Source of the DNA: Chondrus crispus
Taxonomy: Eukaryota > Rhodophyta > Florideophyceae > Gigartinales > Gigartinaceae
Assembly (NCBI RefSeq): GCF_000350225.1
Contig: NW_005178810.1
Span: forward strand, 409,508-473,507
Direction of reading: 5' to 3'
Length of the DNA stretch: 64,000 nucleotides
The notes beneath the pieces are model-generated. The model saw nothing but the letters and a program-made list of their open reading frames with translations. It ran no database searches and was not told the DNA's origin. Shown here one piece after another: positions 33,143-42,951 of this stretch. Each line of letters opens with the position of its first letter. Position 1 is the stretch's first letter. The translations under genes were made by a program, and so were the position numbers.

Positions 33143-33452
33143 AATACAGACAAGGCTTACGTGTTAGGGGGAAGGAGGGTGGCGAAATGACAGCTACTGT
33201 GGACTTGGGAAGACGCATTGGCTATAATTTGGGGTAGAGAATTCTGAATAATGAGAACCAAACGAAACAAATTTTGATCCCTCATCAAAGCGGGAAATGC
33301 CATTGAGGGCGCTTTTCTTTCGTTTCGAGTGAAACGAAACACTTCATAAATGCTTTCTCCGCAGCAGCTTATCCAGATTTCTTGCCTTCATTCCTGTCAT
33401 CATTCATGTGAAGTAAATTCATAACTTCGATTCTGCTGTTTTTCTTAGTAGA

Positions 33453-34439
33453 ATGGATGGACCCAAAGAGGAAGACGGATGTCTCATGGAACCATCCAGG
33501 AGAGAAGCGCGTCGCGTGAGGAAAAATGGAACAATCGGGTCGCAGCGACCCATACGTGAGGTGTTCAACAACGCATACCTCTCTTACATGGAGAAAAGCG
33601 GTGATGATTTCCAGCTTTTGTCAGATTCGACGATCCGTGGTGCTTTCAAACGGGTTCGTCTTGTGTTGTATGGGAGCGGAAAGTTCGGCATGGAGTTACC
33701 CAAGGGGAAGTTTCCTTACAAGGATCTAAAGTATGAGCACGCCGGGACTTTGGCGACGCTCCGAAACAATCTCGAGAAGCGCATTCCAGACCTGAAGCTT
33801 GCCCATAATCAGTGGGCCGCCGATGCAATAATCCAAGAGGTTCTGCGTCGTGACAAAATCTACAGGAAGAAGAAATCAAAAATGCCATCAGATTCGTGTG
33901 GCGGTGAGAGGGAGCAAGGAAACATGAGTCCACAGCAGTGCGACGACGACCACCGTCACATCTTAAGGACTGAACCAGTGCCAGGTGATTCTCATGGTGA
34001 CCGAGTTCAACGGAGTACAGAATTCGAGCAAGGAACTGATAGTGATGACATTCATCATGAAGATGCTTCAAGAAGTCGGGTCCATGATGGTGAACGTGTT
34101 AAGGCAGGTCGAGGAACATCCCGTGATAGACATTTCGACGAAGATTCACATCTTAAAGTACATCACCCTACCGCGAACACAAAGGGTAAAAACGCAAGAC
34201 GTGTCCACAACCGACTTCCGGGGTTGATCTTGGGTGTCGTGAAAACGGTGATCTTGGTCAAGGGGTTTTTGAGGATGGAGGCGATAATCTCCAGGACGTC
34301 CAGCCGTCGGTCCGAGTGCGTAATAAACGCAAACGAAATAACAAAGGAAATGCACCTCTGGCGACGACATCATTCAAACGCCCTCGTCGTCATACCAAGA
34401 AGTAGCATGGTACATTACGCAGTCATTCATTTTGTATGA
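33453..34439 (+). CDS. Second ORF of the CACTA-like element, divergent from Tnp2
   Basis: An open frame of 328 codons starts MDGPKEEDGCLMEPSRRE. The first 145 residues look like a folded, Lys/Arg-rich domain (GAFKRVRLVLYGSGKFGMEL, KYEHAGTLATLRNNLEKRI, DAIIQEVLRRDKIYRKKK). The rest is polar and may be disordered or partly out of frame. It starts 311 bp from the Tnp2 side and runs divergently, like the two-gene layout of CACTA elements whose second protein binds element ends. No specific family is recognised, so the DNA-binding role is an inference from position and charge. Confidence 0.45.
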   Translation: MDGPKEEDGCLMEPSRREARRVRKNGTIGSQRPIREVFNNAYLSYMEKSGDDFQLLSDSTIRGAFKRVRLVLYGSGKFGMELPKGKFPYKDLKYEHAGTLATLRNNLEKRIPDLKLAHNQWAADAIIQEVLRRDKIYRKKKSKMPSDSCGGEREQGNMSPQQCDDDHRHILRTEPVPGDSHGDRVQRSTEFEQGTDSDDIHHEDASRSRVHDGERVKAGRGTSRDRHFDEDSHLKVHHPTANTKGKNARRVHNRLPGLILGVVKTVILVKGFLRMEAIISRTSSRRSECVINANEITKEMHLWRRHHSNALVVIPRSSMVHYAVIHFV

Positions 34440-34491
34440 CTATGGGTCGCGGCAAATAACTCCTCTTCTTCATGAATAAAGAACTGATCGG

Positions 34492-34989
34492 TTGATTGCC
34501 CGCGTCATCCACGGCGACCCCGTCCCCACCAACGTCCTCGCCCGCGTGCACGGCGGCATCGCCCTCATCGACATGCGGGGCGCACAGGGAGATGCCCTCA
34601 CGCTCGCCGGAGACGCCGTGTACGACGTCACAAAGGTCGTGCAGAGCCTCTCCGGATACGACCACATCCTTGCCGCCGTCCCCGCCGACGCTTTTGTCGA
34701 GGCCAGGTGGAGGAGGGCGCAGGGCGTCGTCAGGAGGTATGTGGAAGATTCGTACGGCGTGGATTGGGGAGACGTCGTGCTGGTTGTGTGTAGCTTGTTC
34801 ACGAGCTTGATCCCGTTGCATGAGGGCGCACGGAAGAAGAGATTGTTCGCGAGCGTGGCGCGGAGACTGCTCGAGTGTGTGCTGTGTGGGAGGACGGGGG
34901 AGGAAGACGTTGTTAAGGAGGTTGCGGGAGTGCTGAGGGAGGAAGTTTGTCGAGTAGATAGTGGAGAGTCTTGCTGCTTAAGTGGGTAG
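34492..34989 (+). pseudogene. Aminoglycoside/choline-kinase-like (APH fold) C-terminal fragment
   Basis: The 165 codons carry VIHGDPVPTNVLA, matching the APH catalytic loop HGDxxxxN, and GIALIDMRGAQGD with GDAVYDVTKVVQSLSGYD, matching the metal-binding D[FPM]RG and the following GDxxYDxAKxxxSLxGYD motif of sugar or capsule-type kinases. About 115 helical residues follow. The ATP-binding N-lobe is absent: the frame begins beside the right edge of the CACTA-like element, so the gene was probably split by it. Related proteins often have an N-terminal nucleotidyltransferase domain. Codon use is GC-rich like the start of the MAA gene 350 bp downstream. It is a host-gene remnant rather than a transposon part, as far as can be told. 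Confidence 0.6.
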
Positions 34990-35332
34990 CCACGCGCATT
35001 CGTAAAAGCCCTTCTGCAATGAATGAAACAGAAAGCTTCCGGGCACTGGGGTAATTTATTAGTGCCCGCACATCTTGCATTGTTCATGACATTTGGCTAG
35101 AATGTGTTGGCAAAGGAACAGCTCACGCAGGCACGCTCCTTAGTTGGGAGACGTGATCGGGTCGGACATGCGTAGACGTATCCGAGCTGTCCTGTCTTCA
35201 AACGTCCTTTTGCGCTTCTCAAATTTCCCCCGTTTTTGATGTTTTTTTGGATGGATCAAGAGACTCCCTTTGGGAACCCCCATCCTCTCAAACCGCAACA
35301 GTCACGGCTCCCGTCTCCCACCCCCTCACGCC
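34990..35332. other. Intergenic, upstream of the MAA fusion gene
   Basis: About 340 bp without a gene. It should hold the promoter of the gene starting at 35333, but no clear TATA box is seen. A T-rich stretch (TTTTTGATGTTTTTTTGG) lies at about 35232-35249. Confidence 0.4.
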
Positions 35333-38300
35333 ATGCCAGAACAGGCAGCCGTCCCCGACCAAGAAGCCTCGCCGCCCGATGCCGCAGAGCAGGGCAACGT
35401 TGAACAATCGACTGCGACCGAAAGCCTCGTGGCATAAGAACCACCGCATGTCCACGCGGATACGTCTGAGGACCCCGCGATCACTCCCATCACAGCGGCA
35501 TCCTTCCACCCGCCCGAAGTCGTCTCCAACGTAAAGGGCGTGTCTGCGGACGTCTCGCTCGACCGTGGCGCCCCCCTCGACGTCGACGTCGTCTCCGACC
35601 CGGATCACACGCACGCATCCCAGCCGCTCTCGGGGCCACATCGCGTTCCGGACGTCGATCGCGACCCCGACGCGATCCTGGGCAAGGAGGACCCCATCGA
35701 TGTCGACGGGACGGAGGATAGCTTCGACGAGGCCGACGACGATGACGTGGCCGACGTTGTCGATGAAGACGTCGATGAGGACGACGCGAACAGCGCGAGT
35801 GAACATGAGGATGGGAAGAGGGGACATGCAATTGATTTGACGGAAAGTGTCGAAGGAACCCCACAGACGAAGAGACGCGACATGGGGGATGTGGAGGAGC
35901 ACTTCGAGGTGGAAGAGGAGGTGCACGAGGAGGGCAGTGAGCACGAGGATGCCGAAGAGCATGAGGACGGCTTGCACACCCCGTCAGATGGGGGCCATGG
36001 CGAGGATGACGCCGCTAGCTCGTATGCGGACGCCGCGGATGTGGCTGAGGGGGAGGTTGATATTGACGAGCATGAGGCAGACAAGGCTAGCGGCGAGGGC
36101 GAAGACGCTGCAGAAGCCACCGCCCACCCCGGGGACAAGGGAGCTAGAGTTGATTCCAAGGGAGACGTTGGACAGACGGCAGAAAAGGCGGATGAGGCTG
36201 AGGCTGAGGCTGAGGCTGAGGCAGATAATGATACACAGAGCAATCTCTTCAGTAATCAAGCGGCGGTACAAGCTGCATTTGAAGTGGAAACCGCTATTCA
36301 ATCTGATTCCGTTGATGGACTCGCAAAGACCGCCGTGGATACCGGCGCAAAAGAAAAGCGTCTGTTAAGAATTGCGGCTGATGACGGCGCCGCGAAAGAA
36401 CCACGTGAGGACGACATCGCAGAAGGAAAATCGAAGCCAGAGATACGCGCAATTATCGAAGCAAAAGCAGTACCGGGAATTGCGATGGATTCGGGCGTCG
36501 AAAAGGCCTTGAAATGATTCTGGTTGATCTCAAGGGCAAGCGAGTGTCTCGGAATGAACCGGTCCTTGTGGTTGGCGGTGGTGTCATGGCTGATATTGGC
36601 GGGTTCGCCTGTGCTCTTTATCACAGGAATACTCCCTACGTAATGTTGTGCACATCTATTGTGTCAGGTATTGATGCTGGGCCTTCTCCTCGGACATGCT
36701 GTGATGGGTTGGGATACAAGAATGTTTTCGGTGCGTATCATCCCCATATCCTTACTCTAACTGATCGACAATTCTTCAAGACGCTAGAGCCCGGATAGAT
36801 TCGTCATGGCATCGCCGAAATCATAAAGATGGCAGTCACTAAAGACGCTACTCTTTTCACAGCGCTGGAGACTGCCGGAAATCGTCTGGTGGAGACCAAG
36901 TTTGGAGTGGAGCAATGTGACCGTGGTTCTGATATCGATGTTCTCAGCGAATCAATCATCGCAAAAGCTATGGACGGCTATGTCCGCTCAGAGTACGGAA
37001 ACTTGTGGGAGACCCATCAGTGCCGTCCACACGCGTACGGGCACACCCGGTCGCCCGGTTTCGAACTTCAAGCAGGTCTCCTTCATGGTCATGCAGTTTC
37101 GATTGGTATGGGTTATGGCGCGTACCTTTCATTCCTAGAAGGCTGGATTACGGAGAGAGAGTTTCACCGGATTCTTAAGGTGATGAGTACAGTTGGACTC
37201 TCACTGCGGCATGACATCCTTGAGAATCCAGACTCCCTCTGGTCTTCGCAGGTGAAGATGACGGAAAAGCGAGGCGGCAACCTTTGTGCCCCGATACCAC
37301 GCGGTGCGATTGGAAAGTGCGGATACCTGAACGCATTGACGCGAGAAAGGATGGAAGGAACCTTGATTGAGTACCAGAACATTGCGAAAAAATACCCTAG
37401 GAAAGGTTCCGGTATTGAGCCGCACTGCCGAGATGTCGGTCTGGAGGATCTATCGACTGTTAAACAACATGCTGCCCATGCTGTTCCTAAAGGGAGCTTA
37501 GCGACTGATGCTGCAATGTCTGAAAATCCAGTCGCTGATCCCTCGGAGAGCAACGGAGAAAAGGGACAAAGCAACATTGAAGCATACAATCAGTGGATCT
37601 CAGAGAAGCAAGTTAGCCGCAATGAAGGTGAGACATCATCTTCTTTAAACAGCGTGCTTTCAACTGCAACGAAGAGTGATACACTTAAGCCCCCTGCTTT
37701 CGAACACTCCACATTGTTTTTCCCGGGCGCCGAAGAATATGCAAATGCCATGACATCCCCTCCGACAGCCGACTTCGTCAACATTGCCAACGAAACAAAG
37801 GCGGCGAAACTTTTCGCTCCGTGCATGGTAGGTCCCATCGAAGGCCAATTTTTGAAGATGGTCGCACAAATTAAGAGTGACAAGAGGATTCTTGACATTG
37901 GAACATTCACCGGATACCCCGCACTGGCTTTGCAGATAGAATTCCTTCAATTGGAGAAGTCGTCACGATTGAAGCAGACAACGCTGCAGCTGCTGTTGCT
38001 CGAAAATGCTTTAAGAGTGCCCAGAATGGCTACAAAGTGAAGCTGCTTGAGACAGAGGCGAGGAAGGCAGTAACCGACATGGTCCATACTGGAGAGCAAT
38101 GTCATATCGTATTTTTGGATGCAGATAAGACCAACTACAGGCATTACTACGAAGCAGCTTTGAACTTGCTCAACGAGGACGGCCTCATCATGGCTGGTAA
38201 CGCGTTATGCTCCCTTGTTTACGAAGAAAACGATCCTGTCCGTCAAAGTTTGCATGAGTTTGCGCAGTTCGTGAGAAATGATAAGCGTGTAGAACAACTG

Positions 38301-38345
38301 ATGTTGACTGTTCGCGAAGGTGTGCTCCTCGTCCGGAAAGTGTGA
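35333..38345 (+). pseudogene. 2-demethyl-4-deoxygadusol synthase fused to O-methyltransferase (MAA pathway), broken
   Basis: The N-terminal 300-odd codons (from MPEQAAVPDQEASPP) are Asp/Glu-rich with an EA repeat (36193-36224). The sugar-phosphate cyclase follows: NEPVLVVGGGVMADIGGFAC, YVMLCTSIVSGIDAGPS, GYKNVFGAYHP, RHGIAEIIKMAV (metal Glu), AYGHTRSPGFEL and LLHGHAVSIGM (metal His), ending near 37480. After a 70-residue linker comes a class I SAM methyltransferase: FAPCMVGPIEGQFLKM, RILDIGTFTGYPALAL (motif I), VVTIEADNAAA, HIVFLDADKTNYRHYYEAALN. These two enzymes turn sedoheptulose 7-phosphate into 4-deoxygadusol. Four lesions are visible: TAA at 35435-35437, a frame change at about 36512, TAG at 36796-36798 (Trp expected) and a frame change near 37940. 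The NAD-binding N-terminal lobe of the cyclase is not recognisable. Conserved catalytic residues argue for recent loss or sequence errors. Confidence 0.85.
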
Positions 38346-38457
38346 AAGTGCGATTTTCGGTAGTAGTACTTGTTGTAGAACGAAAACTTTACTCCGAAAA
38401 TATTGAAAGGATTCGTTGATACACGGTTCCGTCTCCCGTGTGATGTAAAGTCAAAAT

Positions 38458-38935
38458 ATGGAAGAAGATGGGCAGAAGAGAGATCCTTCCAATGCTGATG
38501 ATGCTGATGATGCTGATGTGCAGATGACGAAAGAATCAGAGGACCAACCGGATGTGCAAATTAGAAGAACTGAAGACTGCACTTAAGGCGGTAGCCCCTA
38601 TCATTCCTTCACAGACAACGTCTGCGATGCTACCGCGACTCCAGATATTCCGATGACATCCAACGAGGATGTCAGAACGGAGGGCGATACCGGAGAAGCG
38701 ATGCAAGACGCGTCGGAAGGTCCAGATGTCGTCGAGCCAAGCGTGGATCCGACGACAAGTACGGGCGACTGGCGTGCTACAACTAGAAGGCACGAGGCAG
38801 CGAGGGGGATCTGGATTTGTACTGCGATTGGTATGGGCGCAGCGTGTTGCTCACGCCGGAAGACATGGTCCGAAGCGGGGGGAAGGGGTGCGTTGAGTTT
38901 GACGTTGCGACGAGCCATTATGTTTTCTGAAGACA
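38458..38935 (+). pseudogene. Start of a second acidic-leader gene, remnant
   Basis: Begins MEEDGQKRDPSNADDADDADV with a GATGATGCT repeat, and after a TAA at 38584-38586 the same frame stays open with an acidic IPMTSNEDVRTEGDTGEAM segment. Further on another frame reads LYCDWYGRSVLLTPEDMVRSG and VEFDVATSHYVF (about 38815-38929), which looks like real protein. It lies 113 bp after the MAA gene in the same direction and starts with a similar acidic leader. MAA loci usually pair the synthase fusion with an ATP-grasp ligase, but no ATP-grasp motif is visible, so identity is unknown. Confidence 0.3.
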
Positions 38936-39973
38936 AGAATGTCGTCATGGGAATGCTACTGTCGAACAGAGGGAGCCCGCGAAGGCGATGGCATCGATGA
39001 TGCATTATCATCAAATATTATGTTGGGGACGAGCGGTGTAGGTCGGTGGCGGGTTCGGGCGGAGGGTGTCTGGAGGTTGGTAGCGTGCAGTGATGTAGAT
39101 AGTAGGCGGTGATGCAGATAGTAGAACGATGTAAATGGGAGCGGTTAAGAAGCACTCCGAGCTCGCATTGCACTGCATTTACATACATATTGGACGCAAA
39201 AGAGAACAAGTACAGGCCCGAAACTCTGGTTCCAAAACGGGGTTTCCAATGCTGTTTAGGATGTCGGATCGGAGGGTAATTCCAGGGTGGCTGGCATGCA
39301 CTCATATTGCGCTTTCATTGGGCAAGGTGAGTGCGCGTCACGTGCTCTACAGTACATGGCACCAATAAGCAAATTGCCCCCAAATTACGCTCCAAAATGT
39401 TTTGATTTTTCTACTAGGGTGGAAGGAGACGGGCATGAACGGCCCTGAGTTTGGCAACCCAGGCTACAGTATTGGAAGTTCATGCTGGATCTAACCATCC
39501 TGATTGGGTAAATATTATGCAATGGAGTGGCTGTGGTTGCATTTGAGACAGGCGCCTTTTGGTTGGAGGATCCTGAGCCATAAATGCAGGACCTCGTGCA
39601 GGAAGATGCGGATGTTGTCGACACGATCGATACCAGGATGGAAGTGTCTGGCAACTTATTTTAGCTTCCCCCGACCCTGGCCACGAGCAGGATGTAGCTC
39701 GAATGGCCCAGCCGCTATCTCCAGACAGTTCCGTAGCTATCAGAGTCGCTCCGCTTCCCCCACGTAAGGCCGCTTCGCCACCGTACCGCCCTTTCACCAC
39801 GCACCTTATCCCCCCCTCCGTCTATGCTCTGGCCCGCCCCTCCCACAATCAAACGCCTTCTTTTCCAGGCCTTTAGAAACTTCCGTTTCTAATCTCATCT
39901 CCCCAAACACACCGCTCCTCCCTCCTTCACCCCAACAACCCCCTCCATCACGCCATCCCAACCGCCTCTCCTC
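38936..39973. other. Intergenic, nothing recognised
   Basis: Short repeats of GATGTAGATAGTAG type lie at 39090-39135. Positions 39890-39973 are pyrimidine-rich. Open frames around 39480-39800 (minus) lack motifs. Confidence 0.3.
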
Positions 39974-40993
39974 TCACTGCTCTCCAACGGCTCCAAGCTC
40001 CCTCCCTGCCCTCTCCCCGGCGAACCCTAGTTCTTCCTTCCAAAGAGATACCATCTCCTCAAGAGAGCTTCCGTGAAACAGCCTCTTCTGTTTTGAGCTA
40101 GCCTGGGCCGCAACTGAGCCCCATCCAGCTCGCTGTCGAATGCAATCCGAAATTGTGTCACAAGAAGCAGGCTTCTGAGTTGCAAGATGAGGCCGTAGCA
40201 ACACCAGGCTATCTATTTTCCATTGACACCATAATGCATCCAGGACATTGCACTCACCAGATGATACTTTCCCAATAAGAACGGAAAGGGCGGCAGAGTA
40301 TCCCAAAATCGAAAACAGCTTCTTTTCGACAGACTTCAAACACGTAAACGTTCGTGAAACAGCTTCCTCAGAGTGTTTTGTAGTCATCGCTAAATCTGCT
40401 ATTAGCAGTTCCTGCAAAACAGCCGTTAAAAGCGGGGATCAATATCTCGGTAGCGCTGTCACTATGGCTGACATAGTTCTCACGCCGTCCATATGAACGA
40501 AGTGCGAAAAGACATCCAACACTTCGTGAGCCCGTTTCAAAAGAGTCGACGACACAGAACTGTATTGCTGCGATAGTCCATTTTCTTTCATGCTCTGACG
40601 GCCGTACTTGAGCAGCAATGTGCTGTACACATGCAGGGCAGCGGAGAGGCGCAAGTCGGGTTCTTCGGAGAAACCAGGAAGAAGCTTTTCTAAGATTGAG
40701 GATGACAATGATGGATCCAATTTCTTTAGTAAACCTAGCCAAATTGCGTCTACCAAGGCCGAAACACCGGACACTGATGACACTTCTGGTAACAACCTGG
40801 CAGAAGTTCGCGGTACAATCCTTGATACACCAGTCGGTAATGCCATTCTCCACATTCGCAGCAAGCTCGCAACAGCCATTGAAGCGTCCACATGACCCTG
40901 CTCCAGCCCTGCGGTTTTCGCTATTTGGACCAATGCATCTTCTAATATCTCGTCAGATACCCCCACGCTTACGTTTTCCTCATCCATTATCAT
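39974..40993 (-). pseudogene. Helical (HEAT/ARM-like) host protein, one in-frame stop
   Basis: A minus-strand frame of about 339 codons starts MIMDEENVSVGVSDEILED. It is interrupted only by a TGA at 40439-40441 (after TALPRY, where Trp is plausible) and resumes as SPLLTAVLQELLIADLAMTT. The sequence is a run of amphipathic helices (ALVDAIWLGLLKKLDPSLSS, LRLSAALHVYSTLLLKYG, AALSVLIGKVSSG) typical of alpha-solenoid proteins. There is no repeat element signature and codon use looks host-like. No named family can be given. Frames at 41082-41992 on the same strand may be its upstream part. Confidence 0.45.
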
Positions 40994-41081
40994 GTCAGTG
41001 TTGTGAGCTTATTGATCATGCCTTCTGGTTCTTTGGAAACTATGTCCCGCCTCACAAGTTTCTGTATTTGAGAAGTCGGCA

Positions 41082-41992
41082 CTACGGTGGCCGCCGAGCT
41101 GTGACTTGAGCGGGAGCCATGAACACAGCCCACATTGCACGCTCTGTCGATTTTGGGGCGGTTCTCAAACTGCGTCCACGTGCACTTACCACGTCATCGG
41201 TTGGTTTTGCGCCCCTCGAAACTAGATGCGGAGCTGTCACGGAGGCTAAAAGGGCGCATCCCACACCAGCACACCCTTGTCTCGACGTAGGCGTTTGAAG
41301 ATCAAAAGAAAGCAGGTCGTCCACCAAACTATCGTCTGGTGGGGCATGCATCGGAAAGGACTGGACAATTTGGACAATAGCGTAGGCAAGATCAGTGCGC
41401 TTGCATTTTTGTCGGACGCGAGTACCCAGCAAAAAAAGGACTTAGTCTTTCGCCACGCTCTTCCAGCGATAGTGCTGTTGGAAACGTCGGCCAAGGTAAT
41501 AATGGCGCACACCGCTTCAAAATTGCCGTGGTCCGAATCAGACCAAGTGAGCCTCTTCAGCGCTGGTATAGGCGAGCGGAGATTGCTGGCAGCCTACATG
41601 ACAACGACCGGGCCTGTGGCGCTCCCCGTGGCCGTGAGCAAGTCGACGGCGCGACGACGAAGAGGACCAATCCTGGTCGGCAGCTTGATGAGGGCACTGG
41701 CAACAGCTGAAAAGATGGCACGCGCACCTTGTTCGTGCTAGAAACGGACGCGGGTGTCGGCATCGAGCTGGCCGCCGGTGGTCGCAGAGGTTCGGTCGCG
41801 CGCGGTGTAGGTAAAAGTGCTGGGCTTGATCTCGTTGACTACGAACTGCGACTCCTCGAATGCATGCAGGGCGTCGCCGAGCTGGTGCAGAACTGTAATT
41901 CGTGAGGGATCCGCCGAGCCACAGGCGCGGGTGATCGCAGAGGCCGCGACTAGCAATTGAGGCTTGGAGCGGTAGGGCTTGCTGCGGTTCAT
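41082..41992 (-). pseudogene. Possible upstream part of the helical gene, uncertain
   Basis: Minus-strand frames include MNRSKPYRSKPQLLVAASA with VLHQLGDALHAFEESQFVV (41992-41738) and LAYAIVQIVQSFPMHAPPDD with SLVDDLLSFDLQTPTS (41432-41082). These look protein-like and end just before the 40993 start, but in different frames. The plus-strand frame 41277-41741 overlaps and is about as long, so coding strand is not settled. Confidence 0.25.
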
Positions 41993-42069
41993 GGATGCCT
42001 CAAATATGCTCTGACCCCTCTTAGATGCTTTAAAGCTACGCAGTTTGTGGTGGCCCGCATGCTATAAAT

Positions 42070-42255
42070 ATCTAAAAGTAATCTTTAAACCATCCAATCA
42101 GCATTTAATCATCTTTCAGGCATCCTTTGGACATCCAGTCTCTAAAGCACGTATCAGGCCGTCACACGATCAGCATCTCCTACACATCCAGGACCCATCC
42201 AAAATATATCCAAAAATATCTAATAGACATCAAATAAACATCCCATATACATCTG
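42070..42255 (-). repeat. 11-bp-phased degenerate repeat, complementary (CATCC) form
   Basis: ATC motifs recur at 42070, 42081, 42092 and 42103, then 42122 and 42133, then 42175, 42186, 42197, 42208, 42218, 42229, 42240 and 42251, with 10-11 bp steps. Consensus on the plus strand is about ACATCCAAAAT, the reverse complement of the 28.8-29.0 kb array. It runs directly into the gypsy chromodomain fragment. Confidence 0.75.
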
Positions 42256-42258
42256 CAT

Positions 42259-42951
42259 ACTTTACTGGGCTTCGCAAACCGCAATATGAGATCCCGCCGG
42301 GGTCCTACGTGTTCCTCCGGAAGGAGCAGGGCACGGCTAGCGAACCGAAACACAAGCTGGCACAAGTCGGCACAGGACTTTATCAGGTCCGAAGATCGGA
42401 TCAACATACGGTAGTCATTGCCATTGGCGATCAGGAGGAACGCGTATCGCGAGACAGGGTGGAGTTAGCCCCAAGCCCGATGGACTATGCGCCGATAACT
42501 GGCCTACGGCAAGCGCTACAGTTCCTGGGAGAGCCGGAGCTAAACGAAGAAGGAGAGGTAATGGAGGACGAGGAACGTCCTCACACCCGTGCGCCTACGA
42601 CGGACCAGGATAATTTAGTTGGTCGAACGCCGACAGCGGAGACACCTCCAGACCTACGCGAGTTCAGGAAAGTCCAGAGAAGGTGGTGAGTTGGAAGATC
42701 CTCGGAAGGGGGAAGGACAGTTGGACACGCAGGAAGAAGAAGCCGAGAGTCAGGAGTATGTGATCGACAAGATCGTGGACCACGGCTACGACGAGGAGAA
42801 ATTAATTCTCAAAGTGAGGTGGTATGGGTATACCATCCAGGACGCAACGTGGGAACCTATTGAGCAAATCCTCCGCAGCGCGGTAGTCACATATTTCCGA
42901 AGGAAAAAGCCACCTTTACCCACGCAAGCGTCGCACGCACAACCGGGATAG
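42259..42951 (+). pseudogene. Gypsy integrase C-terminus with chromodomain (fossil)
   Basis: The first part (IPPGSYVFLRKEQGTASEPKH with KLAQVGTGLYQVRRSD and HTVVIAIGDQEERVSRDRV) matches the GPY/F-type integrase C-terminal domain. The second (YVIDKIVDHGYDEEKLILKV, RWYGYTIQDATWEPIEQIL; about 42757-42870) is a canonical chromodomain, with its aromatic and WEP residues in place. It is broken (about one break). Sequence and composition differ from E1, so this is a second chromovirus lineage. Nothing upstream of the integrase tail is present. Confidence 0.75.

Larger units (their letters stand above)
30225..34480. mobile_element. CACTA-like (EnSpm) DNA transposon, approximate limits
   Basis: It carries a Tnp2-type transposase on the minus strand and a divergent second ORF on the plus strand. 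The left edge is placed at CACTACAAGGAGTTTAGAGC (30225-30244), which resembles CACTA termini (CACTACAAGAAA in plants). The right edge is uncertain: AACTCCTCTTCTTC near 34459-34472 is only a partial complement. The right side abuts the kinase-like fragment at 34492, whose 5' part is missing, so the transposon may have inserted into that gene. Confidence 0.5.

Noticed and set aside
34470-35087. 205-codon minus-strand ORF opposite the kinase fragment
   Set aside because: Low-complexity Ser/Thr/Pro reading complementary to a frame with clear APH motifs.
35605-36243. Ser-rich minus-strand ORF opposite the acidic leader
   Set aside because: It is the mirror of Asp/Glu/Ala codons on the plus strand, a compositional shadow.
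41277-41741. Plus-strand 154-codon ORF as a real gene
   Set aside because: It overlaps minus-strand frames that continue a helical-protein reading; strand could not be decided, so it was not listed as a CDS.
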